Shown: positions 1 to 9,598 of the stretch, one piece after another | Numbering within the stretch: position 1 is the first letter of the stretch | Layout: each line of letters opens with the position of its first letter | NCBI GenBank assembly: GCA_001839685.1 | Contig: MLAK01000229.1 | Coordinates: forward strand, 59,648-123,647 | Source: Tritrichomonas foetus | Lineage: Eukaryota > Parabasalia > Tritrichomonadida > Tritrichomonadidae | Direction of reading: 5' to 3' | DNA length: 64,000 bases | Made by a program: the position numbers and the translations under genes | The notes under the pieces: model-generated | The model's database searches: none | What the model saw: only the letters and a program-made list of their open reading frames with translations | Told to the model about the DNA's origin: nothing

Positions 1-819
1 GCTAGGGGTGATCGAGTTGCTAGGCAAACAAACAATTTAATTGCTTTGAAATCAAGAAATGATGAACTTCAAAAATGGAGATCGGTGATGGATTATCGTT
101 CAAATGAACTGAAAAATCAGGTTGAACCAAAATCTCGACAAATTGAAGAATTAAGAAAAAACATTTCCGATAATGAAGCAATGTTGAGACAATTAAAGCA
201 ATCTAATCTAAAAGATACAACTGAACTCGAAAAAATGGAAGCAGAAATCAATGGACTTTATAATGAAATTTTGAAAGCAGAAAACCAATCACAAAAATGT
301 GAGGCAACAATTAATCAATTCAAAAACCGCGTACATTCTGTTTACACTGAAGTTGAACCAGAATACTGGGCGGATGAGATTTCCAAGCTGCATAAAGATT
401 TTATTGCTGAAAATGATATGGAAGCGGAAGATCAAGCGTTAATTGATACATTGAAGGAATTTAATCGTCATAAAAGTTCACTTGCTGAAAAAGTTGTTAC
501 TTTGAGAATGAAAGTTGAAGATAATACAGAATCAAGTGGATTTTCATTTATGAAGCAAATTACTAAAAATGAAGATTTAATGAGCGAACTAGGGAAAATG
601 AGACATGAAAATAAAAGGCTTAAGTCAGATTTACATTTAGCACAAACCGAATTGAATACTTTAATGAGGCAATGCCAAAGAGAATCACCTGCTTTAGAAC
701 AGAAGGTGAAAACGATGTTTCGATCTACTAATATTACTATTTGCCAACCAGTTCCTCAATCAATGCAGAAACGCACAACACGTTCAGGTATGTCAATGAC
801 CATTGAACATTATGTATAA
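1..819 (+). CDS. CFAP57/WDR65-like axonemal coiled-coil protein, 3' end only
   Basis: The reading frame is open from base 1 and ends at TAA 817-819, so only the last 272 residues of a longer gene are present. The stretch is almost wholly coiled coil. Near its start it reads LQKWRSVMDYRSNELKNQV followed by EPKSRQIEELRK, which resembles the conserved region of CFAP57 where a 'W/F-x-V-L-D-Y-K-I-x-E-L-K-x-Q-I-E-P-R' stretch precedes a long coil. CFAP57 proteins have N-terminal WD40 propellers and help attach inner dynein arms to the ciliary axoneme; the propellers would lie before this window. The last 40 residues (TRSGMSMTIEHYV end) look disordered. An ATG-started frame is not visible here because the gene begins upstream. 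Another long axonemal coiled-coil protein remains possible. Confidence 0.6.
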   Translation, partial: ARGDRVARQTNNLIALKSRNDELQKWRSVMDYRSNELKNQVEPKSRQIEELRKNISDNEAMLRQLKQSNLKDTTELEKMEAEINGLYNEILKAENQSQKCEATINQFKNRVHSVYTEVEPEYWADEISKLHKDFIAENDMEAEDQALIDTLKEFNRHKSSLAEKVVTLRMKVEDNTESSGFSFMKQITKNEDLMSELGKMRHENKRLKSDLHLAQTELNTLMRQCQRESPALEQKVKTMFRSTNITICQPVPQSMQKRTTRSGMSMTIEHYV

Positions 820-2006
820 AATTGTTTTTATTTTTTTGACATGTATTGGTTTGTTTTTTTGAGTTTGTGTATCTTTGATAATAATTTTGTCGAATTAAAG
901 CAACTAAGAAATGAATGAAATTAGTAATAAATTAAAGAAGAAAGAAAGAAGAAATCGAACAATTTATGTTGACCATCTCATTACCAATAATATTCATTAA
1001 TTTGTATCTTAATTCTGTTAGAGATATTTCACTTATATGAAAGAAATAAATTCTTCTCACTAATTGGTTTCCACTTGGCTGAGTGAATCAATATGATTTC
1101 CAATATTTATCTAAAAATTGATTTGTTACATTTCCCCATTTTTTAAGATGAAAACAATATATATTTCCGTGATGTTAGAGAAATTAAATCTATCAGCAAA
1201 TATCGAAATTTCGAATATCATCGTAATTTTTCTAATCATTCTAAAAATATTTAATATCATGTTAAATAATCTTAGTCATGCTTTTAAATACTTTGATCAT
1301 GGAAAGATTTTTTTTATGATTGTTATTCGTCACAGAGATGAAGTGAATTTATATTGCCAGAATTTTGAATGACATTCGTTTAAATTTTTTCATTATCTAT
1401 TCAAAAATCGTACTCATCCATATTTCTTCATATTTATCGAGAACTAGATCGATTTCTTGAAAGATTAAAAATATAAATGCTATATTTTGCCCACTTTCAA
1501 TTGAATTTTAATTGATTATTTCTTAGCTCTCACAAATTGTATTTTGTTGCCCATTAAAGTTCAGAAATTGCCACACAAAAAATAAAAACGTGCAATATAA
1601 AAAAATTGGAAACAACTATGTATACCATATATATCTTGATATTTATCATTTTCCTATTGAATTAATAATAGATAAGCATGGTTTAATAATTTTTAATCTA
1701 ATTATATGAATATTTTAAGGAGATATTTTCCAAATAATAATTGAATACTTTTCAGATCTCATTGAATATGAATAAAACTATTAATTGACAAATTAAATAT
1801 ATCTTATTATTTAAAGAGAAATTATATTTTTTATTAATATATCAAGAACTAATGAAAATAAAAGATATTAAAATAAGTTTATTTACTGTATAAATCAAAA
1901 ACAATGACAATATTAGAGTTTTAAAAATATGTTTTTTTTTTTTGAAAAGTGATTCAAATTTGAAATAAATTATACAGAAAAGTCGTTAAAAAAATTCATT
2001 CTTATA
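820..2006. other. AT-rich intergenic region, no gene seen
   Basis: This 1.2-kb spacer is very AT-rich and holds only short chance open frames with low-complexity I/N/F-rich translations. The initiator of the downstream surface-protein gene lies at its right end. I see no RNA gene or transposon end in it. Confidence 0.6.
1996..2000 (+). promoter_or_regulatory. Trichomonad initiator (Inr), TCATT
   Basis: TCATT fits the trichomonad Inr consensus TCA-Py-T/A. The presumed +1 adenine is base 1998, 9 bases before the ATG at 2007. The very short 5' leader is typical of trichomonad mRNAs. Confidence 0.55.
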
Positions 2007-5000
2007 ATGCTATTCCTTGCATTATCTTCTTTAGCCGCAAGCTTCACTTTCAAAGTTTGCTCAGAGAATGGTGGTTCCTGTTCTTCAAATCCCTATACCA
2101 AAGAACAATTTACAGCACAATTCCTCAATGGTTTATATGAATATGGAAATGCCGATATAATTGAGTTTGAAAAAGAAACTGACAGTGAAGGTAATTTAAC
2201 ACTCAACTTTGATGGAATTAATCCAAATTTCGTGATTAGCTTGTATGACACATCTACAAACAGTACTTTGACGATTCAAACAGCCGCACCTTCCAATTAT
2301 GCGAATACCTCAGTTATTCCATGCATCATAGCTGCTGGATATAACATTGTTGTTCAAAACAGTGATACCAAAGCCGAATATAATACTCTCCAAGTTCGTC
2401 AAACTGTTGAAGGTAGTTCAATTAAGTCCAGTGATTCCAGGCCCCTCAAGATCATTACTGATAGGAGAAATATCTATTATAGTGGGATGTCATCTTCACG
2501 CTATTCCTCTCTAGCTCCTATCATTGGTACTTCTGCTTACTTAAACATCAATGATAATTCCATCTTAGTGAGGGCCGATCCAAATGAATCCGTCATGTAC
2601 ACCATTGAGCCTGTTCAAACATATCAACGTTATTTCTATAATAATTTAGATTTTGATGATGATTATTTCATCCAATCCCGTTTATATGTTTATCTTTCGG
2701 TCAAGGCAACTGTGACCTATGGCAAGAAGAAAGTAACTCTGACTTTCTCTAATGGAAAAACCATTACTTTCGTTGGCGCTGGAGACAGAATTCACATTGA
2801 ATTCGGTTTAGCAGATGAATCCACAGTTACATGTGAAAATAATCTTCTTGCATCTGATGTTATTCCTCCTATAGTGCGAACAAGTTCTTCGTCTGACAGC
2901 AAAGGAGTCACAATTAGAGGAAATTGGCCAGATAACATTAAATACAGATATCCATCAATGTACCTTGGAAAAGGAGTTTATGTTGTGCCATTTTCTATAT
3001 ATGGTGATTCTTTAAGAGGCAAGATCTTTTATGGCGCACAAAACTATCCAGCTTCTTCTGATTATGACAGTGTAAATGCCCAAATTACTCTTATTGAAAA
3101 GAATTCGTCGCTTTCTGGCTTTTTTGACAGTGATAATATTACACTTCTCCTTCAAACTGAACAAGAAACAACACTTTATATAAAAGGAGGTATAAGAACC
3201 CGTGCAAACCGAAGAGAAATTTATGATGATAAAACAGGTTCATGGACAGGAATATTTTATTACGAATATCCTCAATTATTTGCAGCTTCACCAAAATTAA
3301 CTATTATTGCATCAGAAGCGAAAGAAGGTCTTAATCTTACAGGTAATGCCAAATACTATGTTCAAAAAATCGATAATTCCGATCAAGAGATTGAAAAAAC
3401 AATTTACACCCTTCGCCCAGGTGGTACTGTCATTGTCCCTTATACAATGTCATTTAATGATGTTGGCACAGCATTTGAGAAAATCTACAATGATTTCGCT
3501 TCTAAAAACCCAGAACCCCCTGAAAAGAGCAAATTCATTGAATATTGGAATTATTATATAAAATTTGCAACTAATAAAGCCGGAGAATTATCTGAAGCTT
3601 TAGAAACACTAGCTATGAAACCTGTTAAGCTCAATATTAATGCACAGGCACTAGCTGAAGGCCAAAAGAATAGATTACAAATTCGCAGAATGGATTATCC
3701 AGTTGCCTCCTTATATTCATTGAATTTGAATAAAGAATTCCCAGCTGTTTGTTCTAGTTCTGGTACACTGGATCTCTCACAATGGGAGCTCTCTTATGGG
3801 AAAGATTTAATCAAAGGATTGTTGGAATATTTCGAAGCTTCAGTAGATGATGTTGACGAATACCTTCCACAAATCAAAGATACTGCTATCGAAGGTGAAT
3901 TTGTTTCAACTGACAATAAAAAATGCATTGGGTTCAAAAACACTAAAATGCCAGCATCAACTTTCGAATTGGTTGTTTTTACTACCAATACTACTTACCT
4001 TGAAATCATGAAGAAGATTTCTATCATTTCATTACTCACTGCTGATGATCTTGAAGTTACTAATAAACTTAAGAACAAAGCTTCTAGAAATATTTTCCTT
4101 GTTGCTATGGATGATACACCATCTGGTAAATCAATAAACTTGAAAGGCATTTCTGAAGAGGCAAATGTTTTCTTATTTGGAGCTCCATTCAAAGCATTTG
4201 ATGATGTCATGAATGCAGTTGAATACATCGACGGATTAAATGGTAGTGATCCAAATATTGATTTTGAAAAATTAATGCTTGATAAGATATGTGAAGTCGT
4301 TAAGAAATATAAAACATATCTTCCAAAGGTCAATGTTATTTTCGATGATCGCCTTCAGACATTATTTACATTTACAACAGAGCTAACAACTTCTCATCTT
4401 GAATGTTCAACATTTGTTTCATTCGCTTCTTCAGTGGTTGCTACAGAATTCAATGCAGCTACAACTATAACAGATTCGCAAACTTTCGAACTGATGAAAT
4501 CTCTGACATTCAATATCCTTGTCATTTTGCCAGTTTCACTCGATCCGCCTAACTTATATGTAGTTGATCAAATTAAATTTGAAGAAGATGGATGGTTATT
4601 ACATTATGCTAAAGGATATTTGGATCAATACAAGAGCTTTGAAGTTAAGCCAACAACACATAAAATTCCACAAAATCGCGTAACTTCACAATTACTGGTT
4701 TATTCAATGACTGATAATATTGACTTTAATGTTCCAGAAACAATAAAAGGGAAGGTTTATGGTGCAGGAATTACAACTGAATTCACATCCATCACTGTTA
4801 AAGATTTTCCAGGAATGTTCACACTTGAAGGCGTTACATCGCGCTTAAGAGGCGAAATTGCAGAAATTCTTCATGGAATTACTTCTGCTTTCACTTCTAA
4901 AAATGCTCATCTTCTTGAAGGTGGCGAGGGTGAAGGCTCAACTTCAACAACAAGTGTTAAATTCACTGGTTCATGGGATAAAGTCACAGAAATTGTTGGA

Positions 5001-5963
5001 GAAATGCCAATTGATGTTGGCTCTACATCAGTTGTTGCTCAAAATATTCCAGACGTTGCTCTACAAGTTCTTGATATCAAGGCTAAAAGTGACGTTAATC
5101 TTCAACCAACAAGTAAAACAACTGCTTTCACAACACCACAAGTTATTAAAGCAGCTGATAAGAAGTACATCTTCCCTGAAGGTCACACTGTGACATTTAA
5201 GAACATTACATTCTATAATACCAAAGGAAAGACGACCGCTGACCTTGAACTCTCTGGTGCGGAAAATGGTGATGAGTCGGCTACAGTTCTTGGTTTATCT
5301 CTTATGATTGGTGCAAAAGAATCTGAGATCAAGACTGAGGATTTATTAATCACAAAAGCCACTATTGTTGACGTTGGCACATTATCTGTTTCCAAGTCAT
5401 TAGAATTCGGCCCAGAAGCCCAATTAATGGCTAGTTCATTGAAAGCAGATAGCACTAAATTAACATTAGGTTATCAGCTTGGTTCATCCTTCGCTACATT
5501 CCCTGATTCTTTGGCCCCAAGCTCAATTGTCCTTTCTTATGTCGGTGATGGCTCAAGTGTTGATGATGAAATAGATTATTCATCCTATTTAGGTTCAGTT
5601 AAAACAATTAAATCCTTTGATACAGAAGAAGCATGTAATAATTGGAAAGGAATGATTTCTTATTCCTCAAGATATACGAGTTTCGATGGTGATAAATCAG
5701 TTGTTTCATCACTTTGCCAAAAAGATGCAACAACAAACAAGTTCTCACTGGCAATTAATGTTACATCAGTTCCAACTGGTGAAATGAAACCAGATGAGGT
5801 AGCACCAGGTGACCCAACAGAAAAGAAGCTTCCAATCGGAGCAATCGTTGGTGGTGTTGTTGGCGGTGTCGCATTAATTGCAATTATTAGTGTTCTTGTC
5901 TGGTTCTTTGCCTTCCGTAAGAAGAAGGCCCCTGTACAAGCTGAAGATGAATCGAAGCCATAA
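2007..5963 (+). CDS. Large single-pass surface membrane protein
   Basis: A 1318-residue protein with a short N-terminal signal peptide (residues 1 to about 12, MLFLALSSLAAS), a very long ectodomain rich in S, T, N and beta-prone segments, one transmembrane helix near the C terminus (about residues 1278-1302, glycine-rich GAIVGGVVGGVALIAIISV then a hydrophobic VWFFAF) and a 15-residue cytoplasmic tail beginning with RKKK. This is type I topology. The ectodomain has many NxS/T sites and scattered cysteines, but no BspA leucine-rich repeat or other domain I recognise. The basic stop-transfer and short acidic tail resemble those of the large lineage-specific surface families of trichomonads. The start is supported by an Inr 9 bases upstream. 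It likely sits at the plasma membrane; ligand and function are unknown. Confidence 0.75.
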   Translation: MLFLALSSLAASFTFKVCSENGGSCSSNPYTKEQFTAQFLNGLYEYGNADIIEFEKETDSEGNLTLNFDGINPNFVISLYDTSTNSTLTIQTAAPSNYANTSVIPCIIAAGYNIVVQNSDTKAEYNTLQVRQTVEGSSIKSSDSRPLKIITDRRNIYYSGMSSSRYSSLAPIIGTSAYLNINDNSILVRADPNESVMYTIEPVQTYQRYFYNNLDFDDDYFIQSRLYVYLSVKATVTYGKKKVTLTFSNGKTITFVGAGDRIHIEFGLADESTVTCENNLLASDVIPPIVRTSSSSDSKGVTIRGNWPDNIKYRYPSMYLGKGVYVVPFSIYGDSLRGKIFYGAQNYPASSDYDSVNAQITLIEKNSSLSGFFDSDNITLLLQTEQETTLYIKGGIRTRANRREIYDDKTGSWTGIFYYEYPQLFAASPKLTIIASEAKEGLNLTGNAKYYVQKIDNSDQEIEKTIYTLRPGGTVIVPYTMSFNDVGTAFEKIYNDFASKNPEPPEKSKFIEYWNYYIKFATNKAGELSEALETLAMKPVKLNINAQALAEGQKNRLQIRRMDYPVASLYSLNLNKEFPAVCSSSGTLDLSQWELSYGKDLIKGLLEYFEASVDDVDEYLPQIKDTAIEGEFVSTDNKKCIGFKNTKMPASTFELVVFTTNTTYLEIMKKISIISLLTADDLEVTNKLKNKASRNIFLVAMDDTPSGKSINLKGISEEANVFLFGAPFKAFDDVMNAVEYIDGLNGSDPNIDFEKLMLDKICEVVKKYKTYLPKVNVIFDDRLQTLFTFTTELTTSHLECSTFVSFASSVVATEFNAATTITDSQTFELMKSLTFNILVILPVSLDPPNLYVVDQIKFEEDGWLLHYAKGYLDQYKSFEVKPTTHKIPQNRVTSQLLVYSMTDNIDFNVPETIKGKVYGAGITTEFTSITVKDFPGMFTLEGVTSRLRGEIAEILHGITSAFTSKNAHLLEGGEGEGSTSTTSVKFTGSWDKVTEIVGEMPIDVGSTSVVAQNIPDVALQVLDIKAKSDVNLQPTSKTTAFTTPQVIKAADKKYIFPEGHTVTFKNITFYNTKGKTTADLELSGAENGDESATVLGLSLMIGAKESEIKTEDLLITKATIVDVGTLSVSKSLEFGPEAQLMASSLKADSTKLTLGYQLGSSFATFPDSLAPSSIVLSYVGDGSSVDDEIDYSSYLGSVKTIKSFDTEEACNNWKGMISYSSRYTSFDGDKSVVSSLCQKDATTNKFSLAINVTSVPTGEMKPDEVAPGDPTEKKLPIGAIVGGVVGGVALIAIISVLVWFFAFRKKKAPVQAEDESKP

Positions 5964-6159
5964 ATTAACTAAACTCACTTATTTTTTTTTCTCTTCTATA
6001 AAATGTCTTTCTTTTTTAATTCTTGCACAAATATTGCGTTATTAATTCGCCAATTTGATTAAATTTGAAGAGGATTAGTCTGTAATATATCTAAAAGGAA
6101 AAGATTAAATTAAGATCATGAAAATTATAGAATATGTATGATTGATTAAAAAAAATCAT

Positions 6160-6332
6160 ACGAATTAGAAACAAAAATAAGAAATAAGAAATCAAAATAA
6201 GAATAAGAAATCCAAATAAGAAATAAGAATGAGAAATAAGAATGAGAAATAAGAATAAGAATAAGAAATAAGAATAAGAAATAAGAATGAGAAATAAGAA
6301 TAAGAAATCAAAATAAGAAATAAGAAGAATTA
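6160..6332. repeat. Low-complexity GAAATAAGAATAA tract
   Basis: Imperfect tandem repeats of a 6- to 13-base pattern built from AATAAG and GAAATAAG run between the convergent 3' ends of the surface-protein gene and RPA2. The tract has strong purine asymmetry (almost only A, G and T on this strand). It may be replication slippage; no function is visible. Confidence 0.7.
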
Positions 6333-6410
6333 TTTATTCAAAATTATTTTCTGCACCTGCAATATGACTTTATTGTTTGATCAAAAGAATATTAAACAAA
6401 TGATCCAAAT

Positions 6411-7235
6411 TTAACAGCATGCATAGTGATCAGCTTCAGCAGCACTATAAATCTCACCACCATAGTTCAGAGCTTCAATAGCTTGCAGGACTTCGTCGAC
6501 AGAGTAAATGTTTGATAAAGCCTGAGCGATTTGGTCTTGGTGAACACCGTAGGTCTGATCCTTGGCTCGGATATAGTCAAGGACTGCTTTTTTGACCATT
6601 TCTTCACGCTGGAGTGATGGCTCAGCTTGACGCTGGTTGGTTGTCTGCTGCTGTTGAGCAGGCGCGTGAATTTGATCTTTCGCATCATTGTCAAATGCCG
6701 AGTTCTTGGGCAAACCATGGAGCATGTACTTGTGGACATAAAGCGCTTGAAGAGTGTGATAAGGAATTTGGTCAAAGTCTTCTACTGGCTTCACTTTAAA
6801 TGCTGATATATATGGCGGAGCAGATCTGTCTTTCGTTCCGGTATTGATTCTTCCACACACGTAAGCGTATGTGTGGACCTGAAGAGCTGGCTCTAAATTC
6901 ATGCTGTCTGATTGCGTGAAATCTTGAACACGAAATACGCCGGTGCCATCGTCAATATCGTAAACAATCGAAATATTCTCTTCAGAGACATTCACAATTA
7001 AGCCACAGATCGACACAATCTTTCTTTGAACGCCGTCAATCATTAATGGCTTGCCTGGTTCGGGATTAGCATCGAGAATTTGTTTAATCGTGACGGGAAC
7101 TAATGTGTCGTCTGTGCGGACTGGCAGTCTGTTGTCGGCCTCTGATGGAATCTTATCTCCTGGATCAAAACCACCTCCTTCAATCATTCGCAAAAAAAAG
7201 TTTTGTACGTTAAGGTATTTTTCATAGAAATTCAT
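6411..7235 (-). CDS. RPA2: Replication protein A 32-kDa subunit (RPA2)
   Basis: A 274-residue protein matching the RPA middle subunit, the partner of RPA1 and RPA3 in the single-stranded DNA-binding complex used in replication, recombination and repair. After a glycine-containing N-terminal tract (IEGGGFDPGDK, about residues 18-28) comes the OB fold (about 45-150): VPVTIKQIL, a beta strand with ISIVYDIDDGTGVFRVQDF equivalent to the 'YKIDDMT' core of human RPA32, then YAYVCGRINTG and a PVEDFDQIPYH segment. The linker is glutamine-rich, and residues 205-274 form the winged-helix C-terminal protein-interaction domain (YGVHQDQIAQAL to EIYSAAEADHY). Met17 at 7187 is an alternative start, since the first 16 residues are not typical of the family. 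The phosphorylatable serine-rich N terminus of animal RPA32 is absent. Confidence 0.9.
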   Translation of the reverse strand: MNFYEKYLNVQNFFLRMIEGGGFDPGDKIPSEADNRLPVRTDDTLVPVTIKQILDANPEPGKPLMIDGVQRKIVSICGLIVNVSEENISIVYDIDDGTGVFRVQDFTQSDSMNLEPALQVHTYAYVCGRINTGTKDRSAPPYISAFKVKPVEDFDQIPYHTLQALYVHKYMLHGLPKNSAFDNDAKDQIHAPAQQQQTTNQRQAEPSLQREEMVKKAVLDYIRAKDQTYGVHQDQIAQALSNIYSVDEVLQAIEALNYGGEIYSAAEADHYACC

Positions 7236-7292
7236 AGCTTAGTTTGAATTAATTCAATTTAGTTCATTTGGGAAGTAAATTTGAAAAGAGCA

Positions 7293-7305
7293 TTTTGGCG
7301 CGCCA
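7293..7305 (+). promoter_or_regulatory. E2F-like site upstream of RPA2
   Basis: TTTTGGCGCGCCA contains the consensus E2F/DP site TTTGGCGC and its near-palindromic core GGCGCGCC. It lies 58 bases upstream of the RPA2 start codon. GC-only octamers are very rare in this AT-rich spacer. In other eukaryotes E2F drives S-phase genes including RPA, so this is a plausible cell-cycle operator; that role is inferred. Confidence 0.5.
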
Positions 7306-7700
7306 TTCTGGGTTATCAGACTTGATGAAAAGTCAGAGATTTAACAAAACAGAGTTTTTTCATTTTGTAGCACTTTTAAAGTCTTCTGCCCTTTTAGTCA
7401 CAAATCTGTTTCCATATTATGTCAAGCATGAATCAATATGGAATTAATCATCTGATTAAATCACATTAATTTGTATAAAATATCTTTACATCGAATGCCC
7501 CGAATGTTTCAGAAAATAATGGAGAATAATTATTGTCGATAATCCAAAATGTGGAATTTTTTCTGGATTTTGTAGTCTAGATCACTTTTACACACTAATG
7601 TAAATTTGATCCACTTCATCAAAATGATTTTGTTTTTTCACATCGTTTTCACTCGATTGATTATTTCATGAAAGAGTAAATGTGTCTAATCTTTCAGATT

Positions 7701-8039
7701 GTTTTTCATTCTCATGTTTATGTTTTTCATTCTCATGNNNNNNNNNNNNNNNNNNNNNNNNNNNNNNNNNNNNNNNNNNNNNNNNNNNNNNNNNNNNNNN
7801 NNNNNNNNNNNNNNNNNNNNNNNNNNNNNCATTCTCATGTTTTTGTTTTCCATTCTCATGTTTTTGTTTTCCATTCTCATGTTTTTGTTTTCCATTCTCA
7901 TGTTTTTGTTTTCCATTCTCATGTTTTTGTTTTCCATTCTCATGTTTTTGTTTTTGTTTTTCATTCTCATGTTTTTGTTTTCCATTCTCATGTTTTTGTT
8001 TTCCATTCTCATGTTTTTGTTTTCCATTCTCATGTTTTA
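7701..8039. repeat. 21-bp minisatellite containing an assembly gap
   Basis: Tandem 21-bp units starting CATTCTCATG and continuing with a T-rich half repeat on both sides of a run of N (7738-7829, 92 bases). Nine to ten near-identical units lie right of the gap and two slightly different ones left of it; one unit near 7945 carries an extra 6 bases. Because 21 is a multiple of three, all frames stay open (HSHVFVF on the plus strand, MRMENKN on the minus strand), but there is no start context or non-repeat coding sequence, so I regard it as non-coding. The gap probably hides more units. Confidence 0.85.
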
Positions 8040-8159
8040 GAAATACTCATATGTTTTTGGAATGATAGAAATCAGAATAAATTGCAAATTTCATTGATAA
8101 TAGTGATTGAAAGAAATGATAAAAAACACTTTTATTTAATTCACAAAAACTATATTTCC

Positions 8160-9071
8160 CTATTCGACAGGCAGTCCCTCTTCTTCCACTTCAGCCAAAG
8201 TCTGAATTAAAATGTGCGATTTTTTATGCGGGAAGCGAGGAGATGCAACAAGCTCGCATCTGCTTGTAAAGAATGCCTTCGATGTTACAATCAAACGTTG
8301 GTGCCAAAGTGAGGCATAGATGCGGCCAAGAAACGGCTGGGGTGGAAAAGTGTCATTTCTAAGTGAATTCGTGACTATTCCGACACAATTCATATCTTGA
8401 ACGATCTTTTTGAACTCAATTGCAAATTCCTGCAACATGGCTGAGCCTGGGCCACTTTTCATGGTTGAGCTCTGGAATAATGAAATTTCGCTGTCAACGA
8501 TTATTAAATCTGGCTGCGCGTTTCGAATGTAAAGGTTGATGGCTGTGAATACTTCGTTTGAGTTTGAACAAAGGGCGACATGAAAAGAATTGGAATCTGA
8601 ATAATTTGGAAGCGATTCTTCATTCAGCTGTATAAATTCTGAAGGCGGAAGGTTCAGCGACAGTAAAATATTCTGAAAGATGTTTGGTTGAAGAGAAAAA
8701 TCAGCGTCGATATATAATACTTTTCCAGAAACAGATACTTCGTGTGCGATTTTGACACATATTCGAGTCTTTCCAACACCTGGTCCACCTTCAATGCTTG
8801 TAACTTCGCCTCTGTAAAATGGTCCTCCAAACAAGAAGTCCAATGAGGTACTAAGTGGAACTCTTTCTTGGATATCACTCGCATTGGTGAAGTTGGAGTT
8901 TTTGAGTCCGAATACATGTGACTTGTATTGAACAAATGATTCTGCTCTTTGCTTCAGCGGATCTGAAACTTGGCAGAAATTTGTCTGAGCAAAATCGGTA
9001 TCTGTGATAATATGGTTGATGTTAAACACTGATCCAATTCTTTGCTGAAGATCGAGTTGAAGAATTGTCAT
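8160..9071 (-). CDS. RAD51 paralog (RecA-family ATPase, RAD51D/XRCC-like)
   Basis: A 303-residue RecA-fold ATPase. Walker A is GGPGVGKT at residues 95-102, preceded by the family-typical FYRGEVTSIE; Walker B is LIIVDS at about 189-194; a MLQEFAIEFKKIVQDMNC helix and GIVTNS strand follow as in the RAD51 core. The sequence around Walker A (PLSTSLDFLFGGPF to EGGPGVGKT) is closest in my judgement to RAD51D, but RAD51B/C and XRCC2/3 cannot be excluded. RAD51 paralogs assist RAD51 filament assembly in homologous recombination. The N-terminal helix-hairpin-helix region of RAD51 itself is not evident in residues 1-60. The gene lies beside RPA2, and a palindromic initiator pair is upstream. Confidence 0.8.
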   Translation of the reverse strand: MTILQLDLQQRIGSVFNINHIITDTDFAQTNFCQVSDPLKQRAESFVQYKSHVFGLKNSNFTNASDIQERVPLSTSLDFLFGGPFYRGEVTSIEGGPGVGKTRICVKIAHEVSVSGKVLYIDADFSLQPNIFQNILLSLNLPPSEFIQLNEESLPNYSDSNSFHVALCSNSNEVFTAINLYIRNAQPDLIIVDSEISLFQSSTMKSGPGSAMLQEFAIEFKKIVQDMNCVGIVTNSLRNDTFPPQPFLGRIYASLWHQRLIVTSKAFFTSRCELVASPRFPHKKSHILIQTLAEVEEEGLPVE

Positions 9072-9598
9072 GCTGTGAAAAAAATAAAATTGGTAAATGT
9101 TACCTAAGTGAACTTCACTTTATTTTTTGGATATTTTTGACCTTTGATATTTTAGCCATAACCGATGTTACTTTTCAATTTAGTTTTATTAAAAATGGAA
9201 ATATCTCCTTATTTTCCAATCTAAATAATAAAATTATATCTTTTTTATATTTAAATACATAGTTTAATAAATAATTAGCATATGAGTTTTTGTTCAACGC
9301 GAAAACTTGATCTTTTTTGATAAATTCACTGTTTCTATATGCCTACTCCAGTAATAGAATAAACATTAGAATAATGTACATCTCTTAGATGTGTCTACAG
9401 TAATTGAATAAACAGAAGAATGGAAAATGAAAAAAGGAGAAAAAGTAATATTTTTTTTTTCGGAATTTTACATAAAAATAAATTAACAAGTATCAATCTT
9501 ACATACATACAAAATAACAATCATGTATCTTGATCAAGTGATTAGAGTTGTATCATAATTTGTTCAAGCTGAACTCTTCACAATTATGTAGAATATGC
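9072..9598. other. Intergenic region with a degenerate direct repeat
   Basis: About 530 bases between the 5' end of the RAD51 paralog and the 3' end of the B56 gene. It holds the palindromic initiator at 9106-9120 and two imperfect copies of a CAGTAATNGAATAAACA-type sequence near 9348 and 9400. No gene seen. Confidence 0.5.
9106..9120. promoter_or_regulatory. Palindromic initiator pair
   Basis: AAGTGAACTTCACTT is a perfect 7-bp-arm palindrome around a central C and contains the Inr core TCACT on both strands. The minus-strand Inr (9111-9107) would start RAD51-paralog transcription 38 bases before its ATG. Confidence 0.45.

Noticed and set aside
1118..1372. 84-residue frame
   Set aside because: I/N/F-rich translation in AT-rich spacer, no initiator close by and no similarity recognised.
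3794..4333. Antisense frames inside the surface-protein gene
   Set aside because: Shadows of a real gene with signal peptide and membrane helix on the other strand.
7680..8210. Open frames on both strands through the 21-bp repeat
   Set aside because: They are open only because the unit is 21 bases and lacks stops; no non-repeat coding sequence or start context.
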